A stretch of DNA of 11,288 bases from an uncultured Senegalimassilia sp. Lineage in GTDB: Bacteria; Actinomycetota; Coriobacteriia; Coriobacteriales; Eggerthellaceae. The position numbers and the translations under genes are program-made. The stretch lies in assembly GCF_934632265.1 (NCBI RefSeq), contig NZ_CAKTYH010000064.1:1-11288 (forward strand), given 5' to 3'. Of this stretch, positions 1-6,853 are shown in pieces. Under the pieces are notes generated by a model. The model saw only the letters and a program-made list of their open reading frames with translations. It ran no database searches and was not told where the DNA came from. Numbering within the stretch: position 1 is the first letter of the stretch; each line of letters starts with the position of its first letter.

Positions 1-301
1 TGTCCACGCCGGCCGCGGCCGCCGCCTCGGCGGCGCGACGCGTGCAGACCGCATCCACGTCGAAGCCGACGAACAGCACGTCGGGGCGCATCTTGGCACA
101 GGCGACGGTGTACTCGCCCTTTCCGCAGCCCAAATCCAGCACAACGTACGAAAACGCCTGCTCGCGGTGCTTCCCGCCGGGCGCCCATGCGGCCCAGCGA
201 CCGGCCCAAGCAGCGCCGTCGCAGCAGATCCAATCGCTGCACTCCCGGAAGCGCTTCGCAAACGAGAACCCTTTGTGCAATCTGGAAGCAGCGGAGCGCA
301 T
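1..301 (-). CDS. SAM-dependent methyltransferase, TrmB-like (3' end cut by window edge)
   Basis: The first 100 codons of a leftward gene whose C-terminal part lies outside the window. Residues about 57-63 read VLDLGCGKGEY, the glycine-rich SAM-binding motif I of class I methyltransferases, followed by AKMRPDVLFVGFDVD, the next strand with an acidic residue at its end. The order 'GRW...LxLGCGKGE...A...P...F.GFD' resembles tRNA (guanine-46-N7) methyltransferase TrmB (which transfers a methyl group to G46 of tRNA), but TrmB usually has GxE where this has GFD, so a related methyltransferase is possible. The start ATG (301-299) is preceded by AAAGGGG at about 6 nt, and no other start lies in frame upstream. 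Seen: SAM fold. Inferred: tRNA substrate. Confidence 0.6.
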   Translation of the reverse strand, partial: MRSAASRLHKGFSFAKRFRECSDWICCDGAAWAGRWAAWAPGGKHREQAFSYVVLDLGCGKGEYTVACAKMRPDVLFVGFDVDAVCTRRAAEAAAAAGVD

Positions 302-349
302 GCCATCCCCTTTCGCGCGCGGAACACCTTCCGCGCCATATACCCAAAC

Positions 350-377
350 AGCCCCGCAAAGCAAACCTTGCGGGGCT
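350..377 (-). terminator. Hairpin terminator downstream of thrS
   Basis: A perfect 10-bp inverted repeat, AGCCCCGCAA (350-359) and TTGCGGGGCT (368-377), with an 8-nt loop. Read leftward from thrS (stop at 436) it is followed by TGTTTGGGTAT, a weak U-rich tail. It lies between thrS and the methyltransferase gene, so it probably ends or attenuates thrS transcription. Confidence 0.65.
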
Positions 378-435
378 GCGATCTAACGTTTCAAGCGGAC
401 AGCGCGCCGCCAAACAGCGCCGCCGCCAAGCCGCG

Positions 436-2328
436 TTACGCGCGCGTGCGGATCTCCTCGCACACCTTCGCGATGAAGTCGGCCGTCTCGAACGGATGCG
501 TCTCGTTGGAGCGGTCGCGCACGGCGATGGTGCCCTCCTCGGCCTCCTTCTCGCCGACGACGATCATGTACGGCACGCGGTCGATGCTGCGCGCCTCGCG
601 GATCTTGTAGCCGATCTTCGCGTCGCGGTCGTCGACTGCCACGCGGATGCCGGCCTCGTCAAGCTGCGCGGCAACCTGATGCGCGTAATCGCGGGACTTC
701 TCGGACACGCACAGCACCTTGACCTGCGTGGGGGCAAGCCACACGGGGAACTTGCCCGCGTAATGCTCGATGAGGATGCCGATGAAGCGCTCGATGGAGC
801 CGAAGCACACGCGATGCAGCATGATGGGGCGCTTCTTCGAGCCGTCGTGGTCCACGAACTCCAGGCCGAAGTTCAGCGGCATCTGGAAGTCGAGCTGCAC
901 GGTGCCGCACTGCCACGTGCGTCCCAGCGAATCCTCCAGGTGGAAGTCGATCTTCGGACCGTAGAAGGCGCCGTCGCCCTCGTTGAGCTCGTAGTCCATG
1001 CCCAGCTCGGCCAGAGCCGTCTTCAGGCCGCCCTCCGCTGCCTCCCAGTCCTCATCGGAGCCCATGGAGTCGTCGGGACGGGTGGAAAGCTCCACATGGT
1101 ACTTGAAGCCGAACTGCTGGTACACCGAGTCGATAAGGCGCACGACGCCCACGATCTCATCGGTGAGCTGGTCGGGGCGCACGAACAGGTGCGCATCGTC
1201 CTGGTTGAAGCAGCGCACGCGGAACAGGCCGTGCAGCGCGCCGCGCATCTCGTGGCGATGCACCGTGCCGATCTCACCGGCGCGGATGGGCAGATCGCGA
1301 TAGCTGCGCGGCTGGGAAGCGTACACGAGCACGCCGCCGGGGCAGTTCATCGGCTTGATGCAGTACTCCTCGTCATCGATAACGGTGGAGTACATGTTGT
1401 CCTTGTAGTGGTCCCAATGGCCAGACGTCATCCACAGCTGCTTGTTCATGATCATGGGCGTGGAGATCTCGACATAGCCGGCCTTGCGATGAATCTCGCG
1501 CCAGTAGTCGAGCAGCGTGTTCTTCAGAACCATGCCGTTGGGCAGGAAGAACGGGAAGCCCGGGGCCTCCTCGCGCATCATGAACAGGTCCATCTCGCGG
1601 CCGATCTTGCGGTGGTCGCGCTTCTCGGCCTCTTCCAGGTTGTGCAGGTATTCGTCAAGCTCGGCCTTCTTGAAGAACGCCGTGCCGTAGAGGCGCTGCA
1701 GCTGCTCGCGGCTTGCGTCGGCGCGCCAGTAGGCGCCGGCCAGCTTCATGAGCTTGATGGCGCCGATCTTACCGGCAGACGGGATATGCGGGCCGGAGCA
1801 TAGGTCCACGAAGGAACCGTGACGGTAAATGGTGATCTGCTCGTCGGTGAGGTCGTCGATGTGCTCGAGCTTGAAGCGCTGGTCGGCGAAGATCTCCTTC
1901 GCCTGTTCGATGGTGACCACCTCGCGCACGAACGGCTCGTTGGCCTTGATGATCTGCTGCATCTTCTTCTCGATGGCGCCGAAGTCATCGGAGGAGATGT
2001 TCTCGGGCAGCAGGAAGTCGTAGAAGTAGCCGTCATCGGTGGCAGGGCCGAAGGCGATCTGCGTGCCGGGGAACAGCTCCTGCACGGCCTCGGCCATGAT
2101 GTGGGCGCAGGAATGGCGCAGGATGTGCAGCGCCTCGGGGCTTTTCGCCGTGACGATCTCGACGGCGGCGCCATCGTGTACGGGGGTGGTCAGGTCGACG
2201 AGCTTGCCGTCGATCTTACCGGCAAGCGCGGCCTTCGCAAGGCCCGCGCCGATGGAAGCCGCCACATCGGCGACGGTTGCCCCGGCGTCCAGCGTTTTCT
2301 TCGTGCCGTCGGGCAAAACGATTTCCAT
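436..2328 (-). CDS. thrS: Threonyl-tRNA synthetase
   Basis: Class II aminoacyl-tRNA synthetase that charges tRNA-Thr with threonine in the cytoplasm. The 630 aa match the usual bacterial length (E. coli about 642). Order of domains: N-terminal TGS domain (1-61, starting MEIVLPDG); editing domain with H72-SCA-H76 and the C177-SGP-H181 pair that edit mischarged Ser-tRNA; catalytic core with motif 2 around GTVHRHEMRGALHGLFR (355-370) and the zinc ligands C329 (in MNCPGG), H380 and H505; motif 3 near GSIERF (510-515); C-terminal anticodon-binding domain from about 530 (VWLAPTQVKVL). The ATG at 2328 has AAGGA about 7 nt upstream. It has its own TATAAT promoter and a short leader without a T-box. 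It is separated from the upstream zinc-ribbon gene by a strong terminator. Essential housekeeping gene with nothing odd in it. Confidence 0.98.
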   Translation of the reverse strand: MEIVLPDGTKKTLDAGATVADVAASIGAGLAKAALAGKIDGKLVDLTTPVHDGAAVEIVTAKSPEALHILRHSCAHIMAEAVQELFPGTQIAFGPATDDGYFYDFLLPENISSDDFGAIEKKMQQIIKANEPFVREVVTIEQAKEIFADQRFKLEHIDDLTDEQITIYRHGSFVDLCSGPHIPSAGKIGAIKLMKLAGAYWRADASREQLQRLYGTAFFKKAELDEYLHNLEEAEKRDHRKIGREMDLFMMREEAPGFPFFLPNGMVLKNTLLDYWREIHRKAGYVEISTPMIMNKQLWMTSGHWDHYKDNMYSTVIDDEEYCIKPMNCPGGVLVYASQPRSYRDLPIRAGEIGTVHRHEMRGALHGLFRVRCFNQDDAHLFVRPDQLTDEIVGVVRLIDSVYQQFGFKYHVELSTRPDDSMGSDEDWEAAEGGLKTALAELGMDYELNEGDGAFYGPKIDFHLEDSLGRTWQCGTVQLDFQMPLNFGLEFVDHDGSKKRPIMLHRVCFGSIERFIGILIEHYAGKFPVWLAPTQVKVLCVSEKSRDYAHQVAAQLDEAGIRVAVDDRDAKIGYKIREARSIDRVPYMIVVGEKEAEEGTIAVRDRSNETHPFETADFIAKVCEEIRTRA

Positions 2329-2351
2329 GATACGTTCCTTTCCTCAGCCGG

Positions 2352-2391
2352 GCAGGTGCATACCGCCTGCGCATCGGTTTTATAGATTATA
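2352..2391 (-). promoter_or_regulatory. thrS promoter and leader hairpin
   Basis: On the minus strand a perfect -10 box TATAAT lies at 2391-2386, about 58 nt before the thrS ATG. No good -35 hexamer is visible at 16-18 nt spacing (GGAGCA at 17). The predicted leader is about 50 nt and holds one small hairpin (GCAGG/CCTGC, 2352-2356 with 2366-2370). No T-box consensus follows the promoter. Confidence 0.55.
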
Positions 2392-2536
2392 GAAAGATAG
2401 CATGCAGCTGCTCCCCATGCTAGCGCATAGACCGGCGAATCCCAAAAGAAGGTCTGCCGCATGCATAGGAGTTTCACGCGCCACCATCTGCGCGGCTTTC
2501 GCGACAAGCCCGCAAAGGCCGCGGCCTTGCACGCCG

Positions 2537-2571
2537 AAAAGCAAAACGAGCCGTCCGATCGGACGGCTCGT
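2537..2571 (-). terminator. Strong intrinsic terminator of the zinc-ribbon gene
   Basis: A perfect palindrome, CGAGCCGTCC/GGACGGCTCG around GATC (2547-2570, one further A-T pair outside), is followed on the minus strand by TTTTGCTTTT. It sits 20 nt beyond the stop of the zinc-ribbon membrane protein and isolates it from thrS. The leading A-rich side could also let it work in the plus direction, but no plus-strand gene ends here. Confidence 0.9.
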
Positions 2572-2591
2572 GCGTACGACAAGGGTTCAGC

Positions 2592-3107
2592 CTATTCCTC
2601 GGGGCGCGCCGGGCGCTGCGGGCGTGCCTGGCGAGGAGCCGCCTGAGGCTGCGGGGCGCGACGCTGTGCCTGGCGCTGGCCGCTGACCGGGCTTGCGCAG
2701 TACGGGCACACCGTCCATGCCGGCTCAAGGGCGTGGCCGCAATGGCCGCACAGGTTCTTCAGGCGCTGATGGCAGTTCGGGCACAGGACGTAATCCGCCT
2801 CCACCGGATAGCCGCAGTTGGCGCATTCGCCGTAATGCATGAGCTGACGCTGCTTGAGCGCCACCTCGAGCTCCTGCTCATCGCGATCGATCTGCAGCAG
2901 GGGCGGACGCAGCAGGCAGTACGCCACAACGCCCACGAGCGGGATGAGGGCAACGATGCCCCACACGTACCAATAGGTGCCGCGCATATACGCATCGCGC
3001 GCAACCCATACGATGGACAGGATGTACAAGATGGCAAGCAGCACGACCACGACGGAAAACGCCGCTTGGATCTCGGGCGTGATCAGCTGCGAAAGCAGTT
3101 CGCTCAT
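2592..3107 (-). CDS. Two-helix membrane protein with double zinc ribbon
   Basis: 171 aa. Two hydrophobic segments lie at about 17-37 and 47-68. The second (YWYVWGIVALIPLVGVVAYCLLRP, split around residue 50-67) resembles the N-terminal membrane module seen in PLDc_N-type proteins. A linker with basic and acidic residues (72-92) leads to a cytoplasmic double zinc ribbon with four CxxC knuckles: C95/C98, C109/C112, C120/C123, C134/C137. The last 28 residues are rich in Arg, Pro and Gln (RRAPQPQAAPRQARPQRP), unlike a folded domain. Start ATG has GGGGA about 4 nt upstream. It has its own promoter and terminator, so it is a single-gene unit. Function is unknown; zinc ribbons of this kind often mediate protein or nucleic acid contacts, and no enzymatic motif is visible. 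Confidence 0.85.
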   Translation of the reverse strand: MSELLSQLITPEIQAAFSVVVVLLAILYILSIVWVARDAYMRGTYWYVWGIVALIPLVGVVAYCLLRPPLLQIDRDEQELEVALKQRQLMHYGECANCGYPVEADYVLCPNCHQRLKNLCGHCGHALEPAWTVCPYCASPVSGQRQAQRRAPQPQAAPRQARPQRPARPEE

Positions 3108-3197
3108 AATGTCCCCATTCTTTCCTTCGATCGGCGCTTCGGCCGCTTCGCCAGTGCGAACGCTTCAAGGTTCCCATTAGCACATATACGATGCGGG

Positions 3198-3206
3198 ATT
3201 ATATCA
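3198..3206 (-). promoter_or_regulatory. Extended -10 promoter of the zinc-ribbon gene
   Basis: On the minus strand the sequence TGATATAAT gives a perfect -10 hexamer (3203-3198) with the TGn extension that can replace a -35 box. No convincing -35 lies at the usual distance. The start codon is about 90 nt downstream. The stretch 3108-3270 contains this promoter and no visible terminator for azlD, so read-through from azlCD is possible. Confidence 0.6.
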
Positions 3207-3270
3207 AACCAGGCAGAACAAGGGCGTTTTGCCAACTAATTTCCGCAACCGGGGCCATGACAACGCTGCC

Positions 3271-3612
3271 CTACACCGCGCCGGGGGCGAAGCAGAACGC
3301 CAGCAGCGCATAGCTTGCGCAACCGGCAAGGGCGCACCACAGCAGCGATTTCGTCTTGCGCGCGACCACGACCACCACTGCGGCGGCGGCAAGCGGCATG
3401 GCGGCGGGCCACACGCCCGCGTCGAACATGCCCGGCGAGAGCAGGTCGTTGGCCACCAGGGCGGCGAACGCCGCAGGCGGGATGAACCCGAGCGCACGGG
3501 CCAGGCCCTCGGGGAGCTGGCGGCCCTTCAGCACGAACAGCGGCAGGCAACGGCACAGCAGCATGGTGACCAGGCACGTGGCGAAAACGATGAAGAAGTC
3601 GTTCATGCTCAT
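3271..3612 (-). CDS. azlD: AzlD-like branched-chain amino acid exporter small subunit
   Basis: 113 aa, almost entirely hydrophobic, with about four membrane segments (6-24, 43-58, 67-84, 90-108). It contains the family hallmarks RCLPLFVLKGR (21-31) and the 'LGFIPPAAFAALVANDLL' region (41-58), where the conserved Pro pair and small residues are typical of AzlD/YgaH. It partners AzlC to export branched-chain amino acids or analogues. The start ATG (3612-3610) overlaps the azlC stop as ATGA, which indicates translational coupling; a GGGGG-rich SD lies about 9 nt upstream. A second in-frame ATG lies two codons later. Length and gene order match the family. Confidence 0.88.
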   Translation of the reverse strand: MSMNDFFIVFATCLVTMLLCRCLPLFVLKGRQLPEGLARALGFIPPAAFAALVANDLLSPGMFDAGVWPAAMPLAAAAVVVVVARKTKSLLWCALAGCASYALLAFCFAPGAV

Positions 3613-4361
3613 CGCGCATCGCCCCCTTCCCCGGCGGCCTTCGCGATCTTCTCTTCGAGCGCGGCATCCTCGGCCCTGCGCTCGCGGCGTACCTGCGAGA
3701 CGAGCATGGCCGCGACCACGCCCAGGATGGCGCCGATCAGGATGGCGGGGCCGGCAAGCCCCACGGCCTTGCACGTGAACACGCCCACGATGGCCACCAC
3801 GGCCGCCACCACGTTCTCGAACGTGATGCGCTGGGTGACCAGCAGACAAATGAAGATGCTGGTCATGGCGAAACTGGCGATGGCCAGCGGGATACCGAGC
3901 GCGCCTCCGATGAGCACGCCCGCCACGTTGGACAGCGTCCAGGAGCTGCACGAACAGATGTTGACGATGGTGGCGCGCGGCACGTTCCACGTGCCCGTGG
4001 CGAAGTTCGCCATGTTCACACCGAAGCTTTCATCGGTGACCGTGGCGGAGAACAAGAACGAAAGCCGCTTAGGCTCCTTGGCGCACATGGGCGCGAAGGA
4101 TGCCGAATACAGCATCTGGCGCGTGTTCACGAGCGACACGCTGGCGATGATGGAGGCCAGGGGGCTGCCCGCCAGCCACATGTTGGGGATCATGAACTGA
4201 CCCGCACCCGAATAGAACATGCACGAAAGGAAGAACACCTGCAAGGCGTTCATACCGATGGAGTCTTCCAATATGCCGCAGGGAATGCCGATGGCCACAT
4301 AGCCCAGCATGATGGGGATGGCGGCCTGCACCGCCGGCTGTATGTCGCTTCTCTGTATCAT
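3609..4361 (-). CDS. azlC: AzlC-like branched-chain amino acid exporter large subunit
   Basis: 250 aa integral membrane protein of the AzlC/YgaZ family, the large subunit of a two-component amino acid exporter. Diagnostic features are PIMLGYVAIGIPCGIL (16-31), the segment SCMFYSGAGQFM (46-57), and VNTRQMLYSASFAP (78-91) followed by a TDESF motif (109-113), which are characteristic of this family. Several membrane helices follow to about residue 223, then a charged tail (RRERRAEDAALEEK). The open frame extends upstream past a stretch that is not conserved and overlaps dgt, so the ATG at 4361 is chosen; no start codon lies in frame close upstream. No Shine-Dalgarno is visible before this ATG, and a TATAAT box ends only 9 nt before it. 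Overlaps azlD by 4 nt. Substrate is inferred from family. Confidence 0.9.
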   Translation of the reverse strand: MIQRSDIQPAVQAAIPIMLGYVAIGIPCGILEDSIGMNALQVFFLSCMFYSGAGQFMIPNMWLAGSPLASIIASVSLVNTRQMLYSASFAPMCAKEPKRLSFLFSATVTDESFGVNMANFATGTWNVPRATIVNICSCSSWTLSNVAGVLIGGALGIPLAIASFAMTSIFICLLVTQRITFENVVAAVVAIVGVFTCKAVGLAGPAILIGAILGVVAAMLVSQVRRERRAEDAALEEKIAKAAGEGGDAR

Positions 4362-4370
4362 AGCCGCACG

Positions 4371-4393
4371 ATTATAGCCCGAACGGAATCGGG
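4371..4393 (-). promoter_or_regulatory. azlC promoter with inverted repeat in the spacer
   Basis: On the minus strand TATAAT occupies 4376-4371, leaving 9 nt before the azlC ATG. The predicted transcription start therefore falls about 3 nt before the start codon. The -35 region (TGTTTT at 17 nt) is weak. The spacer contains a 5-bp inverted repeat CCCGA-N6-TCGGG (4378-4393), a possible operator. Confidence 0.5.
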
Positions 4394-4453
4394 AAAACAG
4401 GGGTTGCTTTTCATGCGAAAGAGGGGGATTCGACAAGTCCTGCGGGCAGACCG

Positions 4454-5497
4454 CTACCTCATGAAGTCTCGCGGCACGAACAGGCGCTTGAACGTTGCCG
4501 TGGCATACCGGTCGGTCATGCCTGCGATGTAGTCGGTGACGGCCTGCAAGCGGTCGCCCTCGGCGATGACGCGATATTCCTCGGGAACCTCTTCGATGTT
4601 GTCCACATAGTAGTCGAACAGCTGCGAGACCAGGTACTTGGCCTTGTTCACCTCCGCAAGCACCTGCGGCGCGGTGTAGACGTTGGCGAACAGGAAGCTG
4701 CGCAGCTCGTTCATGGCCTCCCACACCGGCTCCGACAGCGCGATGTCGTCGAGCGCCGCGGAGGTTTGCACCATGTCGCGCACCAGAAGCTCGATGCGGC
4801 TGGAATGATCGGGCCCGAGCACCTCGTGCGTGCTTTCCGGCAGCGCGTCCTCGGTGAGCAGGCCGGCGCGGATGGCGTCGTCGATGTCGTGGTTGACGTA
4901 GGCGATGCGGTCGGCGGTGGCCACGATGCGCCCCTCGAGCGTTTCGGCGCGGATAGCGCCGGTGTGATGGAGGATGCCGTCGCGCACCTCGGCGGTGAGG
5001 TTAAGGCCCCGCCCATCGTTCTCGATGCGCTCCACCACGCGAAGGCTTTGCTCGTTGTGCCGATATTGGGCTGCTACCTGGGCTGACGCGACATCGATGC
5101 CGCGGTGACGGGCCAGGCAACCCGCCAAGGCGGCTTCTCCCGTATGGCCGAACGGGGTGTGCCCCAGATCATGGCCGAGCGAGATGGCCTCGGTCAGGTC
5201 CTCGTTAAGCCCCAGGGCCCGCGCGATGGTGCGGGCGATCTGGGCGACCTCGAGCGTATGGGTGAGCCGCGTGCGGAAATGATCGCCCTCGGCGGCTAGG
5301 AACACCTGGGTTTTATGCGACAGCCGGCGGAAGCTCTTCGAATGCAGGATCTTATCGCGGTCGCGCTGGAATTCGGTGCGCAGGAAGTCCGGCTCGCCCG
5401 AGCGCGCACGGCCCTCGGACTCGTCGGCCTTTGCCGCATCGGCGCTTAGAAGCGCATGCTCGCGCAGCTGCTGGTCCTCGCGGTGAACGATGTTCAT
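4454..5497 (-). CDS. dgt: dGTP triphosphohydrolase-like HD-domain protein
   Basis: 347 aa. Hydrolyses dNTPs to the deoxynucleoside and triphosphate, helping balance nucleotide pools. The metal-binding HD core is visible: FRRLSHKTQVF (56-66), RLTHTLEV with H80, SLGHDLGHTPFGHTGE (107-121) with H109-D110 and H113, and the later ADRIAYVNHDIDDA (195-208) that supplies the final Asp. The C-terminal half is the helical extension of the short dGTPase subfamily. An ATG 21 nt further upstream (5518) is in frame but has no SD, whereas the ATG at 5497 has GGGAGGG 6-7 nt upstream, so 5497 is chosen. Single gene, divergent from the double-MarR gene. Exact nucleotide specificity cannot be read from sequence. 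Confidence 0.93.
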   Translation of the reverse strand: MNIVHREDQQLREHALLSADAAKADESEGRARSGEPDFLRTEFQRDRDKILHSKSFRRLSHKTQVFLAAEGDHFRTRLTHTLEVAQIARTIARALGLNEDLTEAISLGHDLGHTPFGHTGEAALAGCLARHRGIDVASAQVAAQYRHNEQSLRVVERIENDGRGLNLTAEVRDGILHHTGAIRAETLEGRIVATADRIAYVNHDIDDAIRAGLLTEDALPESTHEVLGPDHSSRIELLVRDMVQTSAALDDIALSEPVWEAMNELRSFLFANVYTAPQVLAEVNKAKYLVSQLFDYYVDNIEEVPEEYRVIAEGDRLQAVTDYIAGMTDRYATATFKRLFVPRDFMR

Positions 5498-5535
5498 GGC
5501 TACCCTCCCGACCTTCATGTTTCAGGCATGCAGCC

Positions 5536-5541
5536 AGTATA
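5536..5541 (-). promoter_or_regulatory. dgt promoter -10 box
   Basis: TATACT on the minus strand, 38 nt before the preferred dgt start, would give a leader of about 30 nt. No clear -35 hexamer is seen at 16-18 nt. Confidence 0.4.
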
Positions 5542-5578
5542 CCGCGCAAGGGGCATGGCGCGACGCGAGGAGCGAAGC

Positions 5579-5609
5579 TTGACGGCAGGCGAACTTCATG
5601 GCATCGAAT
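5579..5609 (+). promoter_or_regulatory. Possible promoter of the double-MarR regulator
   Basis: TTGACG (5579-5584) is a good -35 match. The best -10 candidates (CATCGA at 17 nt, TCGAAT at 19 nt) are poor, so the call is tentative. A start of transcription near 5615 would place the repeated ACAGACGGG elements just downstream of +1, a position typical of repressor sites. Confidence 0.3.
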
Positions 5610-5623
5610 TATGGAAAGGTCGG

Positions 5624-5657
5624 CACAGACGGGAAACAAATAAGCCACAGACGGGGA
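5624..5657 (+). repeat. Direct repeat CACAGACGGG x2, candidate operator
   Basis: CACAGACGGG occurs at 5624-5633 and again at 5646-5655, 22 bp start to start, about two helical turns, so both copies would face the same side of the DNA. They lie 55-90 bp before the preferred start of the double-MarR regulator. The core ACAGACGGGGA of the second copy recurs exactly in the nrfA/kinase intergenic region (9094-9104). Binding by the adjacent regulator is inferred. Confidence 0.5.
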
Positions 5658-5711
5658 GAAAGAAGTATCATGGTTCACCAGTGCAACGATTTGATGACAC
5701 GAAAGGCCGTC

Positions 5712-6662
5712 ATGAGCGATACCTCGACCGAATACCGCAAACCCGGGAAATACCTTCTGGATTCAACGTTTTTCGTGGCGTTCGAGCTTGCCCATGAGAG
5801 CCTGAAAGAAGGCCTTCGCGAAGCGAGCTGCCTGAACTGCACGCAGTATCGCGTGCTCGTCAAGCTTGCCGCCGCCGAGCCCGAGCCCATCGGGCAGAAG
5901 AATCTGGGCATCATATTGGACCTGAAGCCCAACGTGATCACCCATGCGGTCAACACGCTCGAGGATGCCGGCTTCGTCGAACGCATCCACACGCCCGGGA
6001 AACGAGGAAGCCGTGTGCGCGTGCTCGAAGCAGGCATCAAGCATATCGAGCAGGCCAACCCCGCCATCATCGCCCAGCTCTACCGCATCTTCCCCACCCA
6101 AACCGCGCCGTTCCGCTCGATCTGCGAGGCCGCCGTCATGGCCGGCGCCACCATCGAGCCGCCGCTGTCCCGCGAGATGTCGCGCAAGTTCTTCGCCTCC
6201 CGCGCCCTGGCTTCCTTCGAGGTGCTGCGCAAGCGCATAGAGAAGGCGTTGGAGGAGTCCTGCGACGGGGCCACCTTCAGCGAATGCCGCGTGCTGCAGC
6301 GTTTGGGCGAGGTGGGCTACCCCATGCGCATCGTGGACCTGGCGCGGCAGCTGAAGCTCACGAGCGCCACCGCCGTGCGGGCAACCGACCGCCTGGCCGA
6401 ACGCGGCTGGGTGGAGCGCATGAGCGCGCCCGACGACCGCAAGGCCGTGTACGTGGCCTGCACCGACGAGGGGCGCCATATGCAGGACGTGGTGCTTGCG
6501 GGCGTGGACCGCATCGCCACGCAGTACCTGTGGAGCCGCCTTGCCCCCGAGAAGTGCCGCGATATCGCCATGGCGGGCCATGTGGTGATGGCCGACCTGC
6601 AACAACGCGAAGAAGAGGAACGCCTGAGCACCCTCACGCAGCTGCGCCCCTTGAAACAATAA
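5712..6662 (+). CDS. Tandem MarR-type transcriptional regulator (two winged helices in one chain)
   Basis: 316 aa, about twice the usual MarR length (140-160 aa). The first winged helix covers about 42-115 (QYRVLVKLAAAEPEPIGQKN, then LKPNVITHAVNTLEDAGFVER); its wing is poor in the usual DxR signature (GKRGSRVRV). The second covers about 188-262, with LARQLKLTSATAVRATDRLA and the textbook wing DDRKAVYVACTDEGR (241-255). Long helices flank both halves, as in MarR dimerisation regions, so one polypeptide may fold as a pseudo-dimer. The ATG at 5712 has AAAGG 5 nt upstream and starts just before the first helix. In-frame ATGs at 5598 and 5670 would add 38 or 14 residues; 5670 has GGGGAG at a long spacing and cannot be excluded. 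No ligand-binding residue is recognisable. Convergent with nrfH. Confidence 0.88.
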   Translation: MSDTSTEYRKPGKYLLDSTFFVAFELAHESLKEGLREASCLNCTQYRVLVKLAAAEPEPIGQKNLGIILDLKPNVITHAVNTLEDAGFVERIHTPGKRGSRVRVLEAGIKHIEQANPAIIAQLYRIFPTQTAPFRSICEAAVMAGATIEPPLSREMSRKFFASRALASFEVLRKRIEKALEESCDGATFSECRVLQRLGEVGYPMRIVDLARQLKLTSATAVRATDRLAERGWVERMSAPDDRKAVYVACTDEGRHMQDVVLAGVDRIATQYLWSRLAPEKCRDIAMAGHVVMADLQQREEEERLSTLTQLRPLKQ

Positions 6663-6804
6663 GCGTGGGAGCTTTCCCGCCGCGGCAACACCGTTCGCAG
6701 GCAGATCCGCCACATGGGTCCCGACGGCATGTCCAAGCGAAAAACCTCCTTGCACCCCAAGCGCGGGTTCGCTCCCTTGAACACGAAGCGGCTGATTCAA
6801 AACG

Positions 6805-6837
6805 AAAAAGGGCGTTGGCCTGAGCCAACGCCCTTTT
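6805..6837. terminator. Bidirectional terminator between regulator and nrfH
   Basis: GGGCGTTGGC (6810-6819) and GCCAACGCCC (6824-6833) form a perfect 10-bp stem with a CTGA loop, flanked by A5 on the left and T4 on the right. Both strands therefore read stem plus U-run. It lies between convergent genes (stops at 6662 and 6854). The 140 bases from 6663 to 6804 hold nothing else recognisable. Confidence 0.92.
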
Positions 6838-6853
6838 CCAGTGGATGCGCGAT

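Noticed and set aside
1774..1784. CAGACGGG inside thrS, similar to the shared element
   Set aside because: Within a conserved coding region and matching only the 8-base core, so most likely coincidence.
187..1803. 538-codon plus-strand open frame opposite thrS
   Set aside because: Antisense shadow of a clearly recognised thrS; in GC-rich genes the complementary frame often lacks stops. Its His/Val/Leu/Ala-rich product shows no family features.
2481..2500. T-box-like TGGTGGCGCG on the minus strand upstream of thrS
   Set aside because: It lacks the ACC of the TGGNACCGCG consensus, lies upstream of the predicted promoter, and has no following antiterminator/terminator pair.
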